A stretch of DNA of 64,000 nucleotides from the NCBI GenBank assembly GCA_024760905.1, contig CM045729.1, forward strand, positions 49,388,580-49,452,579, written 5' to 3'. Below the pieces are notes generated by a model. That model did not search any database and had not been told where the DNA came from. It worked only from the letters and a program-made list of their open reading frames with translations. Made by a program: the position numbers and the translations under genes. Position 1 is the stretch's first letter, and every line of letters begins with the position of its first letter. Of this stretch, positions 1 through 12,472 are shown one piece after another. Source of the DNA: Plotosus lineatus (Eukaryota > Chordata > Actinopteri > Siluriformes > Plotosidae).

Positions 1-1196
1 GAACTCGCCCCTTGCAACCTTTTCCATTTCCAATTAGAGCTGCACTGTTCGGGTGGTGATGCGGGCGAGCTTAAGCCTGGCTTTTGTTCCATGCTTGCTA
101 GGAAGTTGAGATCTTTTGGTTTAACTGTTCTTTTAAAGATTTTCCTTTCACTGTTCGGACAATAAAGAGTCACCCTGCATGGGCTTAATGAATGCCTTCC
201 CCATTCTGCAAGATGTTTTTGGGTGCACTGATGGTTTTCATTCACTAATTTTAATCTCTGTGTATGTACGTGAAAGGTGCGTAAATTAGAGCGCAGGACG
301 TTTGAGTGGTTCTGGGAGTTACATTAATAAAAGCAGTGTAAACATATCCTTATTGTGCTATAGCACTGTTGAACTGTCAGATTGGATTGGCGGTAAGGCT
401 TGGTTTCATTTCTTATAGCAAGCTTTCCAGATAGTATTGGATCCAAGTCCTGTTATAGGTTTATAAAAATCCCCTCCTTCAGATTACTGAACTTTTATGA
501 ATTGTTTAATTTTTTTTTTTTAAATATTGTTTTTATAGTAACAACTTATTCACAGAATTCTTTTAACAGAAGATTGTCTCATTAACATTTACAGGTAAAT
601 AAAAATTAATAAGGTGGTGTGTCATTCTTTAATTAATTAATTCATGTGATGTAAACTAAGTGGAATAAACACTAATGTACAGGGCATGCTGTCATAAAAA
701 AATAAATAATTTTAAAGGTGATAACATCGGTCTACTTTGCTACTGTCTCACTTAATCATCCCACCAATTATTGATTGATTATATTGATAATATAAACATT
801 TATTCAGTGCCTAAAATCAGAGCTACAAATAGATGTCTCTATTGACAGATGTCTGAGCCGGGGATTTCCTTTCAGTCTTTTCTTCCACGGTGTGATTTCT
901 ACTCAGTTGTACCACATTGTCGTGTTAGTTTAAGTATCCGTTTAATGAGTGCATGTTCTTATTTCCTCAATGGTTGATTTGTGTTCTGTAGTTGTTTAAA
1001 TTAACACCTTTTGGTGTCTCCATTTTCCCTTTTGAAGCCAGCCTGATCCACAGCTCAGCATCTATTCACCCGTTGGTCTTTATTCTGTTCTAGTTGATTG
1101 GCATGCCTGTGGCCATTTTGCGGATTGAAAGTGGAGCTTCTGATTTCAGCATTTACTTGAGAAAACTGTATTTACCCACAAGTCTGTCTATCTATC
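1..1196. other. AT-rich non-coding stretch
   Basis: No exon, RNA gene or recognisable repeat was found here. The sequence is AT-rich with short T runs. I infer that it is part of a large intron upstream of the first RBMS exon in the window. Confidence 0.5.
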
Positions 1197-1198
1197 TA

Positions 1199-1487
1199 CA
1201 GTCGGCCCCCTTCTTACAAAATTAATCCATTCCAGCACCTTTTTTCAGAACCTGGAGTTTTCGTAAGTAGCGGTGCATTTTACATGTAAAACGCGTGATT
1301 CGTTCCAAGGCTCCCAAGACTACCCTTTGAAAATTATAAATGCATACCTTTTTAAAGTACTTACTTTGTGTTGACCATATCTTCTTATCAGAGTTATAAT
1401 CTTACAATGACCATGGCCCAGGAATCACTTTCACCGGGAATCACACGCGTGTGTATGTATGTGTGTGTGTGCACTTGTGTGTGTGTT

Positions 1488-1549
<62 letters not shown>

Positions 1550-1925
1550 GATCATGTCTTCTTTGCAGAGTTATAATCTTACAAATGTTTATGGAAGGTT
1601 AAAAGCCTGAGCCATACAATGCAGTTGGAATAACACACAAACATGAACACGGTTCATACAAACTTGAACAAAGTTGGAATGACAGCGTCATCCCTCCTAG
1701 CCAATAGGAGGCCAGTGGGGCGGGATGTTGGGAGACAGCCAATGAGAGAGAGCAACTCGTGCATTGTTTGAATGTTTGAATGGCGCGTTTGAATGTTTGA
1801 ATGGCACATTTGGCGCTTTTCGTGAGAAGAAGTTGTTTCGTATATAGAGGACAAAAATTTAGGGAAATGTTTTTTGTATACTGGATTTTTCATATTCAGG
1901 AGTTTTCGTAAGAAGGGGCTGACAG
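1199..1925. mobile_element. TA-flanked TIR DNA transposon (family 1, CAGTCGGCCCC ends)
   Basis: The left end CAGTCGGCCCCCTTCTTAC is matched by an inverted right end (..GTAAGAAGGGGCTGACAG). Both are flanked by TA, the target duplication of Tc1/mariner/pogo elements. The element is non-autonomous: no transposase ORF is visible. It contains a GT microsatellite. Related ends occur at 38779 and at 62509 in inverse orientation. Pogo/Tigger affiliation is inferred from end style only. Confidence 0.75.
1446..1548. repeat. (GT)n microsatellite
   Basis: An interrupted then pure GT dinucleotide run inside the family-1 TIR element. Apparent ORFs of Cys-Val repeats here are artefacts. Confidence 0.95.
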
Positions 1926-2025
1926 TACCTTGATCACAAACATTATGTCCGTATGTATATGTACACCTAGGTAACCTGTGGCAATATTTTATATGCAGAT
2001 CTATAACTGTCGAAATGGGAACAAG

Positions 2026-2508
2026 TAGAGCTGGGTATTGCCTATATTTTTTTTGTATTGTGATATATTGCGATTTCTAGCATGTACTGCGATATATTGC
2101 AAAAAGAATTCTAAATTAAAAGTGAGCCTGTTGTTGACAGTATTTATTCTTTATTTCAAAAAGAGAAATCAACGTGAAAAATTTTGTTTTTAGTCATTAA
2201 AATAAAAATTCCAAGCATCAGAAAAAAATCTATTTATGAAAATTTAATGTTTTAAACTTTGGCACAAACATTAACACTGCATATTGAGCAAGATAAGCTA
2301 TTTAAACATATTAAATACAAATAAACATTAAAATAGTGCAAGTGTATCTAGTGCTTTTTCTTTACATATTGTGAAGCCTTAATAATTAATGCATGCATAT
2401 TACATTTTTAAGGCGGGATTAAAGGTGAAGCGTCACCCGCGCATGCGCAGAACTGTATCATGCACGACTAGACCTCATCAGACCTGTGACCCTATGAGTA
2501 GTCGATTG

Positions 2509-2588
<80 letters not shown>

Positions 2589-3291
2589 TTACATGTATAT
2601 ACAGTATATTAATGCCACCATAGCGATGCCCATAGGCCTGCTGGGCACATGCCGCACGTATAACACTTAGTGACACTGATGGCTCAGGAAAGTCCGTCAA
2701 ACTTTAGAACTTTACAATAATAACTTACAATATCATTTATCAAATAAATCACATTAATATCATCATTACGCTGGAGAGAAGTGGAAAGTAATCTGGACCG
2801 ATTTGGAGCATGTTGAGCCTGAGGCTGAGTCCACAAGTTGTGTGACATCATTTTTTTTTTTTCCTCATAGTCGACAGATATTACAGATAGATATAAAAAA
2901 AACTGCATGGTTAATGTGGTTTGTTGGAGGTCAGGTTCACGGGACTGTTTCCCTCTTTTGCTCATTTTAAAATAAATGTTTACGCGAAAATCTAAATGCA
3001 GTAGGTCAGTAAATGTCTGAGCAATGAGCAACATGAACCATGGTTTTGTTTTTCGCGGGAATTTCCGTATCCTGTATAAAAACAAATTTTATTGGCTGAA
3101 GGCCTTTGTGACATCCACACCGCCCAATCACAGCATGACTCTTATTATACCGGGCTTTCCACACACTGAGTGACTGGAGATAAAAGGACGGAAACACTAT
3201 TGTGTCAGGCTTACATGCCGAAAATTCTGCAGTCGCCTTTTTTTTTTTCAATGAAAGCATTACTTCTGGTTCTATTAGCGGGAATGGCCGA

Positions 3292-3324
<33 letters not shown>

Positions 3325-3442
3325 TTCTGAAGTTTTCCGAATGCATGTCAAAAAACGGTTTTGCTTCAGAGTATCGCAATACATACCGTTTGCACGTTAG
3401 AACCGGTTTAAACCGATAATCCAGTTTTATTGTGCAGCTCTA
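2026..3442. mobile_element. hAT-type non-autonomous element with 8-bp target duplication
   Basis: It starts TAGAGCTGGGTATTGCC and ends ..GTGCAGCTCTA, short inverted ends of the fish hAT/Angel style. It is flanked by GGAACAAG (2018-2025) and GGAACGAG (3443-3450), a 7-of-8 match and the length expected for hAT. Inside are AT-rich sequence, a GT/TA microsatellite and T runs, with no intact transposase. It may be a composite of several insertions. Confidence 0.6.
2509..2579. repeat. (GT)n(TA)n compound microsatellite
   Basis: A GT run changes directly into a TA run within the hAT-like element. Confidence 0.95.
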
Positions 3443-3450
3443 GGAACGAG

Positions 3451-4245
3451 TGATGGTAACTCTTTCTACTGTATCCTCCCCTTAAACTGCTACTTGTTTT
3501 AAGCTTTAAATAAAACACACTTTTTTTATGAAGTAAAATACAGTTTTTGAGCAACGTAAATAAGATTCTATCTGTGCCCTCTGTAGCTGTGGTGTTTGTT
3601 TTGTTTTGGGAGTTTTTTGTTGGCAAAATTACAGACCGTTACTGCTGCACAAAGCATAACTCACTTGAATAGTAAGGCTTTTAACCCAGTCACACCGAGG
3701 AAGCGCATGATGTTTCTGGCACATACAGCGTGCTTACAGAAGTGAATCTATCCAATGGAATGGCATCTTGCTACACTGCGGTGATCTTGCGTTTGTATTA
3801 ATGAAAGCTATCTTAATAGCGCAACATGTTTAGGCAATGTTTCGGCCCTATCACATGACTTCCACCAACCAGGCTTTCGAAATCATGCACACACACCATC
3901 TCAATGACATGCAATGCTGGATGCTCGCCTCTTTTCGAACTGCAGCGCCATGCGTATTTGAGGGCGGTCTAACACACTCTGAGTGAAACCACTATCCACA
4001 CCCTCGTAACAATGAGCTCACAGATGCCCATGATTGCCTGGTGAAACGCTGTGAGTGACAGGGAAGTGAGCGTATGCCGTTCCTCCCTCCCGTGAGCGCT
4101 CGGCCAATTAGCATCCATGGACTCTTGGTGACGGACAGCTCTGAGCACTATCCAAGCTTTAGGGAGGGGCAGTCATAAAATTATGTGTACATGACATTAC
4201 ATCATCAATGACATCATCAAAATGAATTCACATTGGAACCCTGTA
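3451..4245. other. Non-coding stretch, no gene seen
   Basis: Mixed-composition sequence without a convincing ORF, exon or repeat assignment. I infer intron. Confidence 0.4.
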
Positions 4246-4597
4246 TTAGTTCATCATCAGTTCATTTTCTGTAACCGCTTCATCCTAATTAGGGTCGCGG
4301 GGAGGCTGGTGCCCATCCCAGCCAACTCAGGGCGAGGGCAGAGTACACCCTGGACAGCTCGCCAGGCCATCGCAGAGCGGAAACACGCTGACGGCTTTGC
4401 AGTCTACTCTTGTCGAAAGTCAGCAATGGTTCTTTTACATGCCTCACACCATAGACAGTGAGAGTCATGGCCGGCCTTTGATAACCCAGTTAGCTGCACT
4501 GGGGGGGACAGTGACAACCTTGTGGAGAGTGGGACTCGAACCACCAACCTTTGGATCAGCGATCCGGCACCTTATACCACTAGACCACCACTGCCCC
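4246..4597 (-). mobile_element. tRNA-derived SINE, subfamily A
   Basis: Read on the - strand it has a tRNA-like head (near 4597, with a B-box-like GGTTCGAGTCCC). A conserved body includes the CATGTAAAAGAACCATTGC block. The 3' end has the form GCGACCCTAATTAGGATGAAGCGGTTACAGAAAATGA. The same family recurs at 36001, 51480, 54980, 56605, 57343 and 60327. Pol III transcription from the internal A/B boxes is known for such SINEs; here it is inferred. Confidence 0.85.
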
Positions 4598-4920
4598 ACC
4601 CTGTATTAGGAGAAGTTAAAAATTTTCAGAGCTCCACTTTTTCGGCAGTATCTCAATCTTAAAGTTTTCAAAAACAGAATCTGTTCGGAATCTTTGAAAA
4701 CTGTCGTTATGCAAAGCAACCGATCAGCATCAACTCAGCAATGTACAGATGTGACGACCAAATAATCATCAGTGAGTAAGTTCTATGAACAGATAGCCTT
4801 CCTGGGTTTCCTGTAGTGAGCCTTCGACACCAAACCAAAATGAAGTCAGTGGGTTATAGACTGTGTGGCTGTGTATGGCCTATGTGAGAGCTCTGCTATA
4901 AAGCCATGGTAAGGTAGATT

Positions 4921-5204
4921 TATGCTTTTTACACTCGAGCCTAGTGGGCGCATCAGGCCGGTGCTTATTCCCGGTTTCTGTAGCATGGCTACCAGGAGTT
5001 CAACTCCTCCTGGATGGGACGCTAGTCCATTGCAGGTTATTTTCCCAGTATTTTTAGTGGTACCCATTGCTACTGCTGGGTGGACAGAGGCACACTTATG
5101 GTTATTATCTTGCTCAGGGGTAAGTGGGGGTCTAACTGAGATTCAAACCTATGACCTCCTGATCATGAGCTCAGCACTCTAAACACTATGCCACCGGCTT
5201 CACA
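4921..5204 (-). mobile_element. tRNA-derived SINE, second type (CCTAGTGGCTCATCAGG tail)
   Basis: On the - strand the unit begins near 5204 with a tRNA-like head (GGTGGCATAGTGTTTAGAGTGC, B-box-like GGTTTGAATCTC). It ends near 4921 in a motif shared with fragments at 7244-7305 and 57120-57160. No coding potential. Confidence 0.6.
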
Positions 5205-6180
5205 TATAAGCCATGTCTTATGTTTTATTATTTACTTGTTGTGCAACTGTGTGCTGCCTATGTCAGGCTTAAGGGGGACACAAACTGAGCTATAAAAGAG
5301 TGTGGCACTTTGCAACTAGTGTTTTAAAGCAAAAAGACTTGTGAGAAAATCGAGAAGTGTTATACATTTTTCATGTCTGTGTGTAGAGGCAGTGTGCATC
5401 TGAATTACTGCAGGAGAAAGTCTTATGACCTGCTGACTGAAGGTTCTATTTATCAAGGTTTGTACCGGAAACTCTGGCTGAGTGTCTGTTTCACATGGAC
5501 ATCACTCTCACCGTGTGCATTCTACAAGCAATTGAGTACTGAAAAAGAATGTTACTGTTGTTTACTGGCTTCTAACTCCCATCCACACACACACATCCTA
5601 TGTTTGCTCTGTTTTTAAAACCCTGTCTTATGCCCAGAGTCACATGACCTGAGTGGATTGAATGGTTAACTGGTGACCTGTTTCTCTGCAAAAACAGATC
5701 AGTCTAATTGAGGTCTGCAAACTGTCCTGTTATTACGCATGTACGCTGTCTTGAAAAAACATTTATACCGGTATTTACTGACATGTGTTTACAAATCTGC
5801 CTCTACATTCGAAGCTTTTATACAGCTTTACGCAATGCTTTGAGCACTTCTGGTCAAATGATACACTTTCTTGATTGTTTAAGTGAAAAGAATTCAATAT
5901 CATATTCATGCACATACCCCCCTCAATTTAACAAAACTATACCAAAGGTATGTTTTGAATCATTGTCCAGCTATAGAAATCAGTTTCTTTGCAGCTTCAG
6001 TTTCTTGAATAACTGTCTGATTTTATTTCTAGGATTTGCTATTGATATTTATTGGAATTGATTCGCTCATCTTTCCATGCAATGTTTCCTGTGCCACTGA
6101 CTGCTATAACAAGCACATATACTATACATTTACAGCATTTGGCAGGTGCGCTCAGCCATAGTGGCTTACAAATCTTTATT
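5205..6180. other. Non-coding stretch, no gene seen
   Basis: Short ORFs occur here (one near 5708-6061), but none resembles a known protein or has splice-site support. I infer intron. Confidence 0.4.
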
Positions 6181-6214
6181 TATTTATTTATTTATTTATT
6201 CTTACATAGAGCGT

Positions 6215-6633
6215 AGGCCTCCGTCAGTCCCGAAGGACTATGGCTGCACTCTGGCCAGTATCCCGACTGGTGATACTCCCCAGTGCGCAGAGCCTGGGTA
6301 GGGAGTAATGAGGGACAGGCTGTTACCCAAGCAGCAAGTCCCCCCCTGTCTCGGCACCACCGGAAGGATCCAATGGAAAGGCAAGTGCCGATACGACTGG
6401 GTTCCAGTGCCGCTGCAGAAGAGAAACTACGGTCAATTTAGAACGGCCAATTAACCTACAGTGCACGTCTTTGGATTGCGGGGGAAACCGGAGCACCCGG
6501 AGGAAACCCGCACAAGCACGGGGAGAACATGCAAACTCCACACAGAAACGCCCAGGCCGGGAATCGAACCCGGGCCTTCTTGCTGTGAGGCGGACGTGCT
6601 AACCACTACGCCACCGTGCCGCCAATATTCTTA
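6215..6633 (-). mobile_element. tRNA-derived SINE, third type (GGCGGCACGGTGGCGTAGTGG head)
   Basis: The - strand head near 6633 carries the fish SINE start GGCACGGTGGCGTAGTGGTTAGC and a B-box GGTTCGATTCCC. The body includes the 'GTTTGCATGTTCTCCCCGTG' block. It is preceded by a (TTTA)n run at 6176-6200. The same family is seen at 32590, 36641 and 47518 on the + strand and as fragments at 8885 and 54660. A fragment of another SINE follows at 6637-6712. Confidence 0.8.
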
Positions 6634-7243
6634 CATACACCTGAGCAATTTGAGGGTTAAGGGCCTTGCTCAAGGGCCTCGCCTTATCCACTGTGCCACC
6701 ACTGCCGTCACATAATCGCTCCACCACCATGCTCACTGGTTCTATTTGTCAAATGTGACTTGTTTTTTCCTCCAAACATTCCTTTAGTGATTGTAGCCAA
6801 AGAGATTTGTTTTTACGTTGTCAGTCTCCAGCATGTTTCCAAAGTACCTGAGGCTTATGTCTGTATTGTTCTTCATAAAAGAGTCAGAAGGAAGTCTTAG
6901 CTGAGACCTCAGCACAAAAGTGAAAGTTGTATACATGCAAATCATGTTTTTGTAAGCATTGTTTGAATGGAATGGTGCACCGTTGCCACAGTGATGGTTA
7001 AACTTTCTTGCAATTTGAGGATTTTGTTTTGCTTTCTTCCAGCATAAAGTCTATTCTGCCTGAGACTTCCCTTGGTCTGACCAATCTTTCCTTGACTTTC
7101 AAAAGCTTCTTTTAGTTATATTTCTTGATATTTTGGACAGTGAAAAATAGGGGCTATTAAAGCCTTTATCTTTTTTAACCGCCTTCCTCTGCCATGGAAA
7201 CATCAATTAACTTCATTTTTCAAAGCTAGGTAGGTAGTCTCTT

Positions 7244-7305
7244 TTTACACCCGAGCCTAGTGGCTCATCAGGCTGGTGCTTATTCCCGGGTTACCTTCCC
7301 AGTGT
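7244..7305 (-). mobile_element. SINE tail fragment
   Basis: Matches the end of the 4921-5204 SINE (CCGAGCCTAGTGG..CATCAGG..GGTGCTTATTCCCGG). It abuts the hAT element at 7306. Confidence 0.5.
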
Positions 7306-7883
7306 ATGATGCCAGAGGGGCATGGTGTGATGCCGGAGGGAGTGCGTATGATCCTGGGGAACATGCTTTTCTGGAATAGTGTACGAGAATTAAGTGTAAT
7401 TGCACCTCCACTCCACTAGTTAGGTGCTCTTATTGTTGTGCTATGGTGTAGCGGTTTTTCACACGAGCAAACAATATGAAGTGCAGTAAACAACCCCTCA
7501 AGAAATAACACAGAAAATTTTCTAACAGGAGCAGAGAGAAAGGTGGAGAGAGACGTCGATATTAAGACATAAATAAGTTGAATGAGTAAGGATTTTTTAC
7601 ATTTTTATTTTAGGCACATTGGTGCACTTTAAATCTTTTCTATTGCAGATAAAAAACAATGTTAATGATTTCTTTTCTTGATTATAAGTTGAACTATATT
7701 TCATTCTTTTTTTTTGTTTTTAATGTTAATAAAGATTTAACGTTATGCAGAGATGTACTCATAATAATTTTGTAGACAAATAATACTATTATAGTCGCTC
7801 GTGGGGCGGTGGGGGTGGGGGGCGTGAAATGTTTTTTTTTTCTTCCTAGAGGGGGCGCGACAGAAAATAATTGAGAAGCACTG
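7306..7883. mobile_element. hAT MITE, left-truncated (CAGTGCTTCTCAAT ends)
   Basis: The body and right end (..AATAATTGAGAAGCACTG) match the complete copies at 45755-46066 and 59237-60175. The left inverted end is missing, so no target duplication can be read. Non-coding. Confidence 0.7.
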
Positions 7884-8140
7884 TGTTAATGTTATGGGTG
7901 AGCAGCGTATTTACTGTGCAGTACATTGGAAAACCAACAGATTGGTCTGTGGCCAGGCAGCTCCAATGTAAGCTGCAGTAGCACCTTTATATAGTTGCAT
8001 TTACATGGGCGCTTGTACCCAGAACAGCCTGCCCCTCCAACTTCCGACTTGCCACCAATTTGAGAGTAACTGTGTAAATACGTAGGAAGGTGGGGGTGCA
8101 ACTTCTCTATTCACAAGTTATTTCAGGGGCAAATTGTTCC

Positions 8141-8503
8141 AACTTCTTCTTTTCTTTTCGGCTGTTCCCTTCAGGGGTCGCCACAGCGAATCATCTGCCT
8201 CCATCTCACCCTATCCTCTGCATCTTCTACTCTTACTCCAACTACCTTCATGTCCTCCTTCACCACATCCATAAATCTTCTCTTTGGTCTTACTCTAGGC
8301 CTTCTGCCTGGTAGTTCCAACCTCAGCATCCTACTACCAATATACTCACTATCCCTCCTCTGTACATGACCAAACCATCTCAATCTAGTCTCTCTGATTT
8401 TGTCTCCAAAACCTCTTACATGGGCTGTCCCTCTGATGTACTCATTCCTGATCCCATCCATCCTCGTTACTCCCAAAGAGAACCTCAACATTTTAATCTC
8501 TGA
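8141..8503 (-). mobile_element. RTE-clade LINE, 5'-truncated 3' fragment
   Basis: On the - strand it encodes the C-terminal tail of the RTE polyprotein (KMLRFSLGVTRMDGIRNEY.. to ..MIRCGDP). It continues to the RTE 3' end with the GCCGAAAAG-(AAG)n tail. It is flanked by an 11-bp direct repeat CAAATTGTTCC (8130-8140 and 8504-8514), which marks target-primed reverse transcription. It lacks the reverse transcriptase domain and is a dead copy. Confidence 0.85.
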
Positions 8504-8881
8504 CAAATTGTTCCCACTGTCCATGTAAAATCAGCTTTTCATAGTCAGCATTAATTGTTTCAACAGTTTGTGCTACAATAGCTTTTCTGTTGGATCAGCC
8601 CAGAGATACTAGCCAATGTACATTATGAGTACATTGTACTGGAGCAATAATATGCCAGGTCAAAGCTTTCCTTTTCTTTTTTGTTGTTTTGTAGTTACTG
8701 GTGTATGGTTATATAATGTACAGCTCTGCCCTTTGTTCCTTGTGAGGTTATACTTGTATACTTTCCAAATGGAAAATAGGTTACCCAGGTTTTGCCTAGA
8801 ACTTTACAGAACTCTCTCTGTAAATACTCTTAAAAGTATTCTTTATGGAGTAATCCTTTACAAAACAAAATTATATTAGCA

Positions 8882-8999
8882 ATAAGGTCCTGGGTTCGAT
8901 GAGAATGGACTGTGGGAGGAAACCAAAGTATCCAGAGGAAATCAACACAGACACAAAGACATGCACAGTAGGCACAGTTGGCTGTTCCAAACCACTTCC

Positions 9000-9071
<72 letters not shown>

Positions 9072-9200
9072 ACGCATGCTGGAACTGCAATGGACTGAAA
9101 AGCTGTCCAGGGTGTACCCCACCTTCGCCAACAGTCGGCAAAGATAGATTTCAGCCTCCACACGGCCCTAGTAGAATTAAGCAATTCAGCAAATGAATGG
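8882..9200. mobile_element. Rearranged SINE fragments around a (CT)n(GT)n microsatellite
   Basis: The block holds a B-box-like fragment at 8886-8900, body sequence in - orientation (8906-8970) and tail sequence in + orientation (9085-9195). The orientations disagree, so this is a rearranged or composite insertion, split by the microsatellite at 9001-9070. Confidence 0.5.
9001..9070. repeat. (CT)n(GT)n microsatellite
   Basis: A CT run passes directly into a long GT run. Confidence 0.95.
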
Positions 9201-10655
9201 GGACATATAAAACAGACATTGTAGATTAGAGCTGTAAACAGACCTTTTCTGCATTTTCATTACATTCCTGATTTCATGCATTAGAGTGATATTGCCTTAA
9301 AGAATTGAGGTTCATTATATCATGAGGTTTATTAGTTGGGGAAGATATTACTGTACAATACGTATTTCCCTAATGTTTCTTGATGCACCTTGGAGTAATA
9401 GTAACCTCCGAGCTGTTTCAGAAACAGAAATGTTTTATCCTTTTAAGGTAGGGCTTTGCTTGATGGAATACCCCAACATTTAGTTGAGCTTTTGTACATT
9501 TGTAGCATGTATAATTAGAACAGACAAGAATTTCAGCTTGGTTTCATGAAGTGAGCAAAAAACAAAGAAATCTCTTTAAATTTAATAATGATTAAAGTCT
9601 AAAGGCTGTTTTGTGACATGCGTAAGTTCTTCAGTTTTTCTGACTTTTATCAACTTGATTCTGAAACTTGTGTATTGCATGCTGGAGTTGGGTGTTAGTT
9701 TAGAAACCAACCATGACAACGGCAGGCATATTTAAAAAAAAAAAAAAAAAAAAAGATTTTTTTTTTTACCTTTACCTTGTTGCTCTGGTCTTGAAAAGGG
9801 ACTTTTTTCGGATGTTTTTTGTTTTTTTGATTAAGTTAATTTTACATTGTATTAGGCCATGTAGGTATACATGGGTTTAGTTTACGTCCCAGAATGTGAA
9901 AGTTCGGGTTTGAGGAAACCTGGTGATTGCACCGCTTTTCTACCCAAACGCAGTGTAATCCCTGTGAACCCCAAAGCTCCCTCAAGCTGTTAATGCCAGA
10001 TCTGAGAGCAGTAATTTAGCATTGTGTGCTTGCAACTAGCCAGCTTCTTTCCAGCCAGCTTCTTTCCATCACTGCTAATCTCCTCTCACACATTTAAACC
10101 ACTAATCTGCTGACCAAGCACTCTTCCCCGCAGTACCAAATCATATGGTGCACACATGAGGTCAGTGAGCTGTCCTTGATTCCCAGCCAGAGTTGTTTCA
10201 TTACCACTAGAGGTTAACCTTGTTTCCTCTGGCGAAAGTGATGGATCCGTTGAAAGTTAGTCCTGTAAAATAGGCTGACATTTGACATACAGTATGCCTA
10301 CAGATTTGATGGACTCCACGCCTGCAATTGATCTGGGTTAAATTCCCGCCCCAGTCTTTTCCTCTCTTATTAAAACTAACCAGATTCCAACAGTTCTGGT
10401 GATCTTCCATCTGCTGTTCCTCATTTCGCTGTGCTGGGTTCAGCCTTTCAGAACTCAGCATCTCTCAAATCCTCACTGTTCTCTAATTGAGCCATGTTGA
10501 TCTTTCTGCCAGACTTACTTCAGTAATCCTACCCCCATCTCTTTCCTTTACTCTCTCTCTTGCTCTCTGTCCTTCTCTCTTTCTGGTTCGTTCTGGCGGT
10601 ACTGAATGCAGTAGGATGTTAATGAATATTAATGAGGCAGCCCCTCACTCTCTGG

Positions 10656-10690
<35 letters not shown>

Positions 10691-11508
10691 GTTTCTGCTG
10701 ATGCTGATGTAACTTAGAAAGCTGATGTGATGCCGGTCGGAAGCAGTCGCGACTTGCATGTAGATTTCAGCTCATCAGCATTCATGCTGACCACCCCTTT
10801 ATTGGCAAAAAGCACCAAGCACAATAGTGTGAAGCAGTTCTGAGTACATCCGTACGTCTATATTAAAACCATATAGAGCCAAAGAAAAATAACTATTCCC
10901 TCCCAGCAAATTACTTGAATGAACACAGTACCCCACTAATCTGCATCACACCACTATTCTGGGTTCTTTCACTGTTTTTTTGTTTTTGTTTTTTTTTTAA
11001 CATGTTAAAAGAAGACATATGACTTACTGCTGCACCACTCAATCTTGCACAATTCATTGTGTTTCAATGATAGTTCCATTCGGTGAATTAAACATAATCA
11101 ACTACTCTACCTAAATTGAGCTAAGTGACTAATAGTAATGCATTAGTATTGATCAGACTCTCTTGAGGCTGCCACAACTAGTCAATATAACTGATGTGGT
11201 AGAAATCAAATGACAAACGATATTTCTCGATGAAGCATGTATTGGTCATGTGCAGAATATTAGCGATATAGATATGCGTCATGGCTTCAGTTACAGGAAA
11301 GATTTAGTTAACACGACAGTTTCTTTAGAGTAAAGGCCTAAAAAGTATGGAAATACTTTTAGATGAGCTTAAAATAAAAGTCAATTTGGTCCTGGGCATA
11401 CAACAATAGCAGGAACACAACACATGAGCTCCAAAAGTAAAACAGACACTACAGACACTATTCTAGAGGATGGACTGCAGCAAAAAAAAAAAAAAAAAAA
11501 AAAAGATA
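9201..11508. other. Non-coding intronic sequence
   Basis: No gene found. It holds a poly-A/poly-T pair (9733-9769) and a (CT)n run at 10651-10686. A low-repeat stretch at about 10440-10720 contains ATGTTAATGAATATTAATGA and looks more like unique or regulatory sequence than TE. Confidence 0.4.
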
Positions 11509-11510
11509 TA

Positions 11511-11669
11511 CAGACACTCCCCAACCTACGAACGAGTTAGGTTCCAGATGGCCATTCATTTGAGGAATTTGTTCGTTAGTCGTTACAGGGCATTCTTGAG
11601 AGGGGAACACATGTACTAACACATGTACACCTTCTATAAGTAACCTATATGAGTTTGTACTGTAAACAA

Positions 11670-11726
<57 letters not shown>

Positions 11727-12176
11727 CGACACTACAACTGGACAATTGAACTGATCAGCTTCCGTGTTTAAACTCGTGGTTCCTCTCAAGCACAGCACAG
11801 TGGATCTGATCAGATTTACAGAGAGTTTCACTCTTATCCAATTCATTATAATTCTGGAGTCAATTTGTTTCTTCTTTGAAAGTTTTGGCAGGAGTTCAAA
11901 AGGTTCTGCTTCTCTTCCCGGACCTCCCCAAGGTGTAAAGCATGTCTCAACCACGCCCCTCTTGGTGGAGCCTAGTATTAAGTGTACCTCAGGATAATGT
12001 TTAATCATATTTTATACTTATATTTATGATATATCTTTCTATAGATTTTATTCCACTTCTATTTCTACTTGTTCTTCAATTGCATTTCACTCTCACTTTG
12101 ACTTTTGACCTCGGACAGCACTGTTCGTATCTCAGGATGTTCGTAAAACGAATGTTCGTAAGTTGGGGAGCGTCTG
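11511..12176. mobile_element. TA-flanked TIR DNA transposon (family 2, CAGACACTCCCCAAC ends)
   Basis: The left end CAGACACTCCCCAACCTACGAAC pairs with an inverted right end ..GTTCGTAAGTTGGGGAGCGTCTG, each flanked by TA. It is non-autonomous and contains a (CT)n(CA)n microsatellite at 11670-11724. A second copy lies at 37790-38674. Confidence 0.8.
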
Positions 12177-12472
12177 TATATGTTTGTGGAGGGGTTTTGG
12201 CGCGGTGGTAAGAAAATTATTTTGGTCAGTTTAAATTCAATATATCAGGTTAAAAAGTGAGATGCAACATGCTTTATTTTGTTGAATTAATGTATAGAGT
12301 GTGAGTTTATATAACTAATCAGGGCTTTTTCCGTGTTTGTTGTTGGTGCTAGTCTGTGTGTTACAGTGAATTGAGCTTGATGAGACATGTGCTTTGTGTC
12401 ATTATTAGCAGCACATTTCTTTGTGCGGATGCTGTCAGAAACACTTTATGTACTTTATGACTTGGATTGAAC

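Noticed and set aside
5708..6061. 117-codon ORF
   Set aside because: No recognisable domain, biased Phe/Leu/Ser composition of AT-rich DNA, no splice or promoter support.
8830..9196. Several overlapping His-Thr or Cys-Val repeat ORFs
   Set aside because: Translations of a GT/CA microsatellite in different frames. The same applies to ORFs at 1368, 2458, 11458, 35721, 42837 and 44625.
12026..12211. Small ORF with hydrophobic start
   Set aside because: Falls inside a TIR transposon and runs past its end; no support as a gene.
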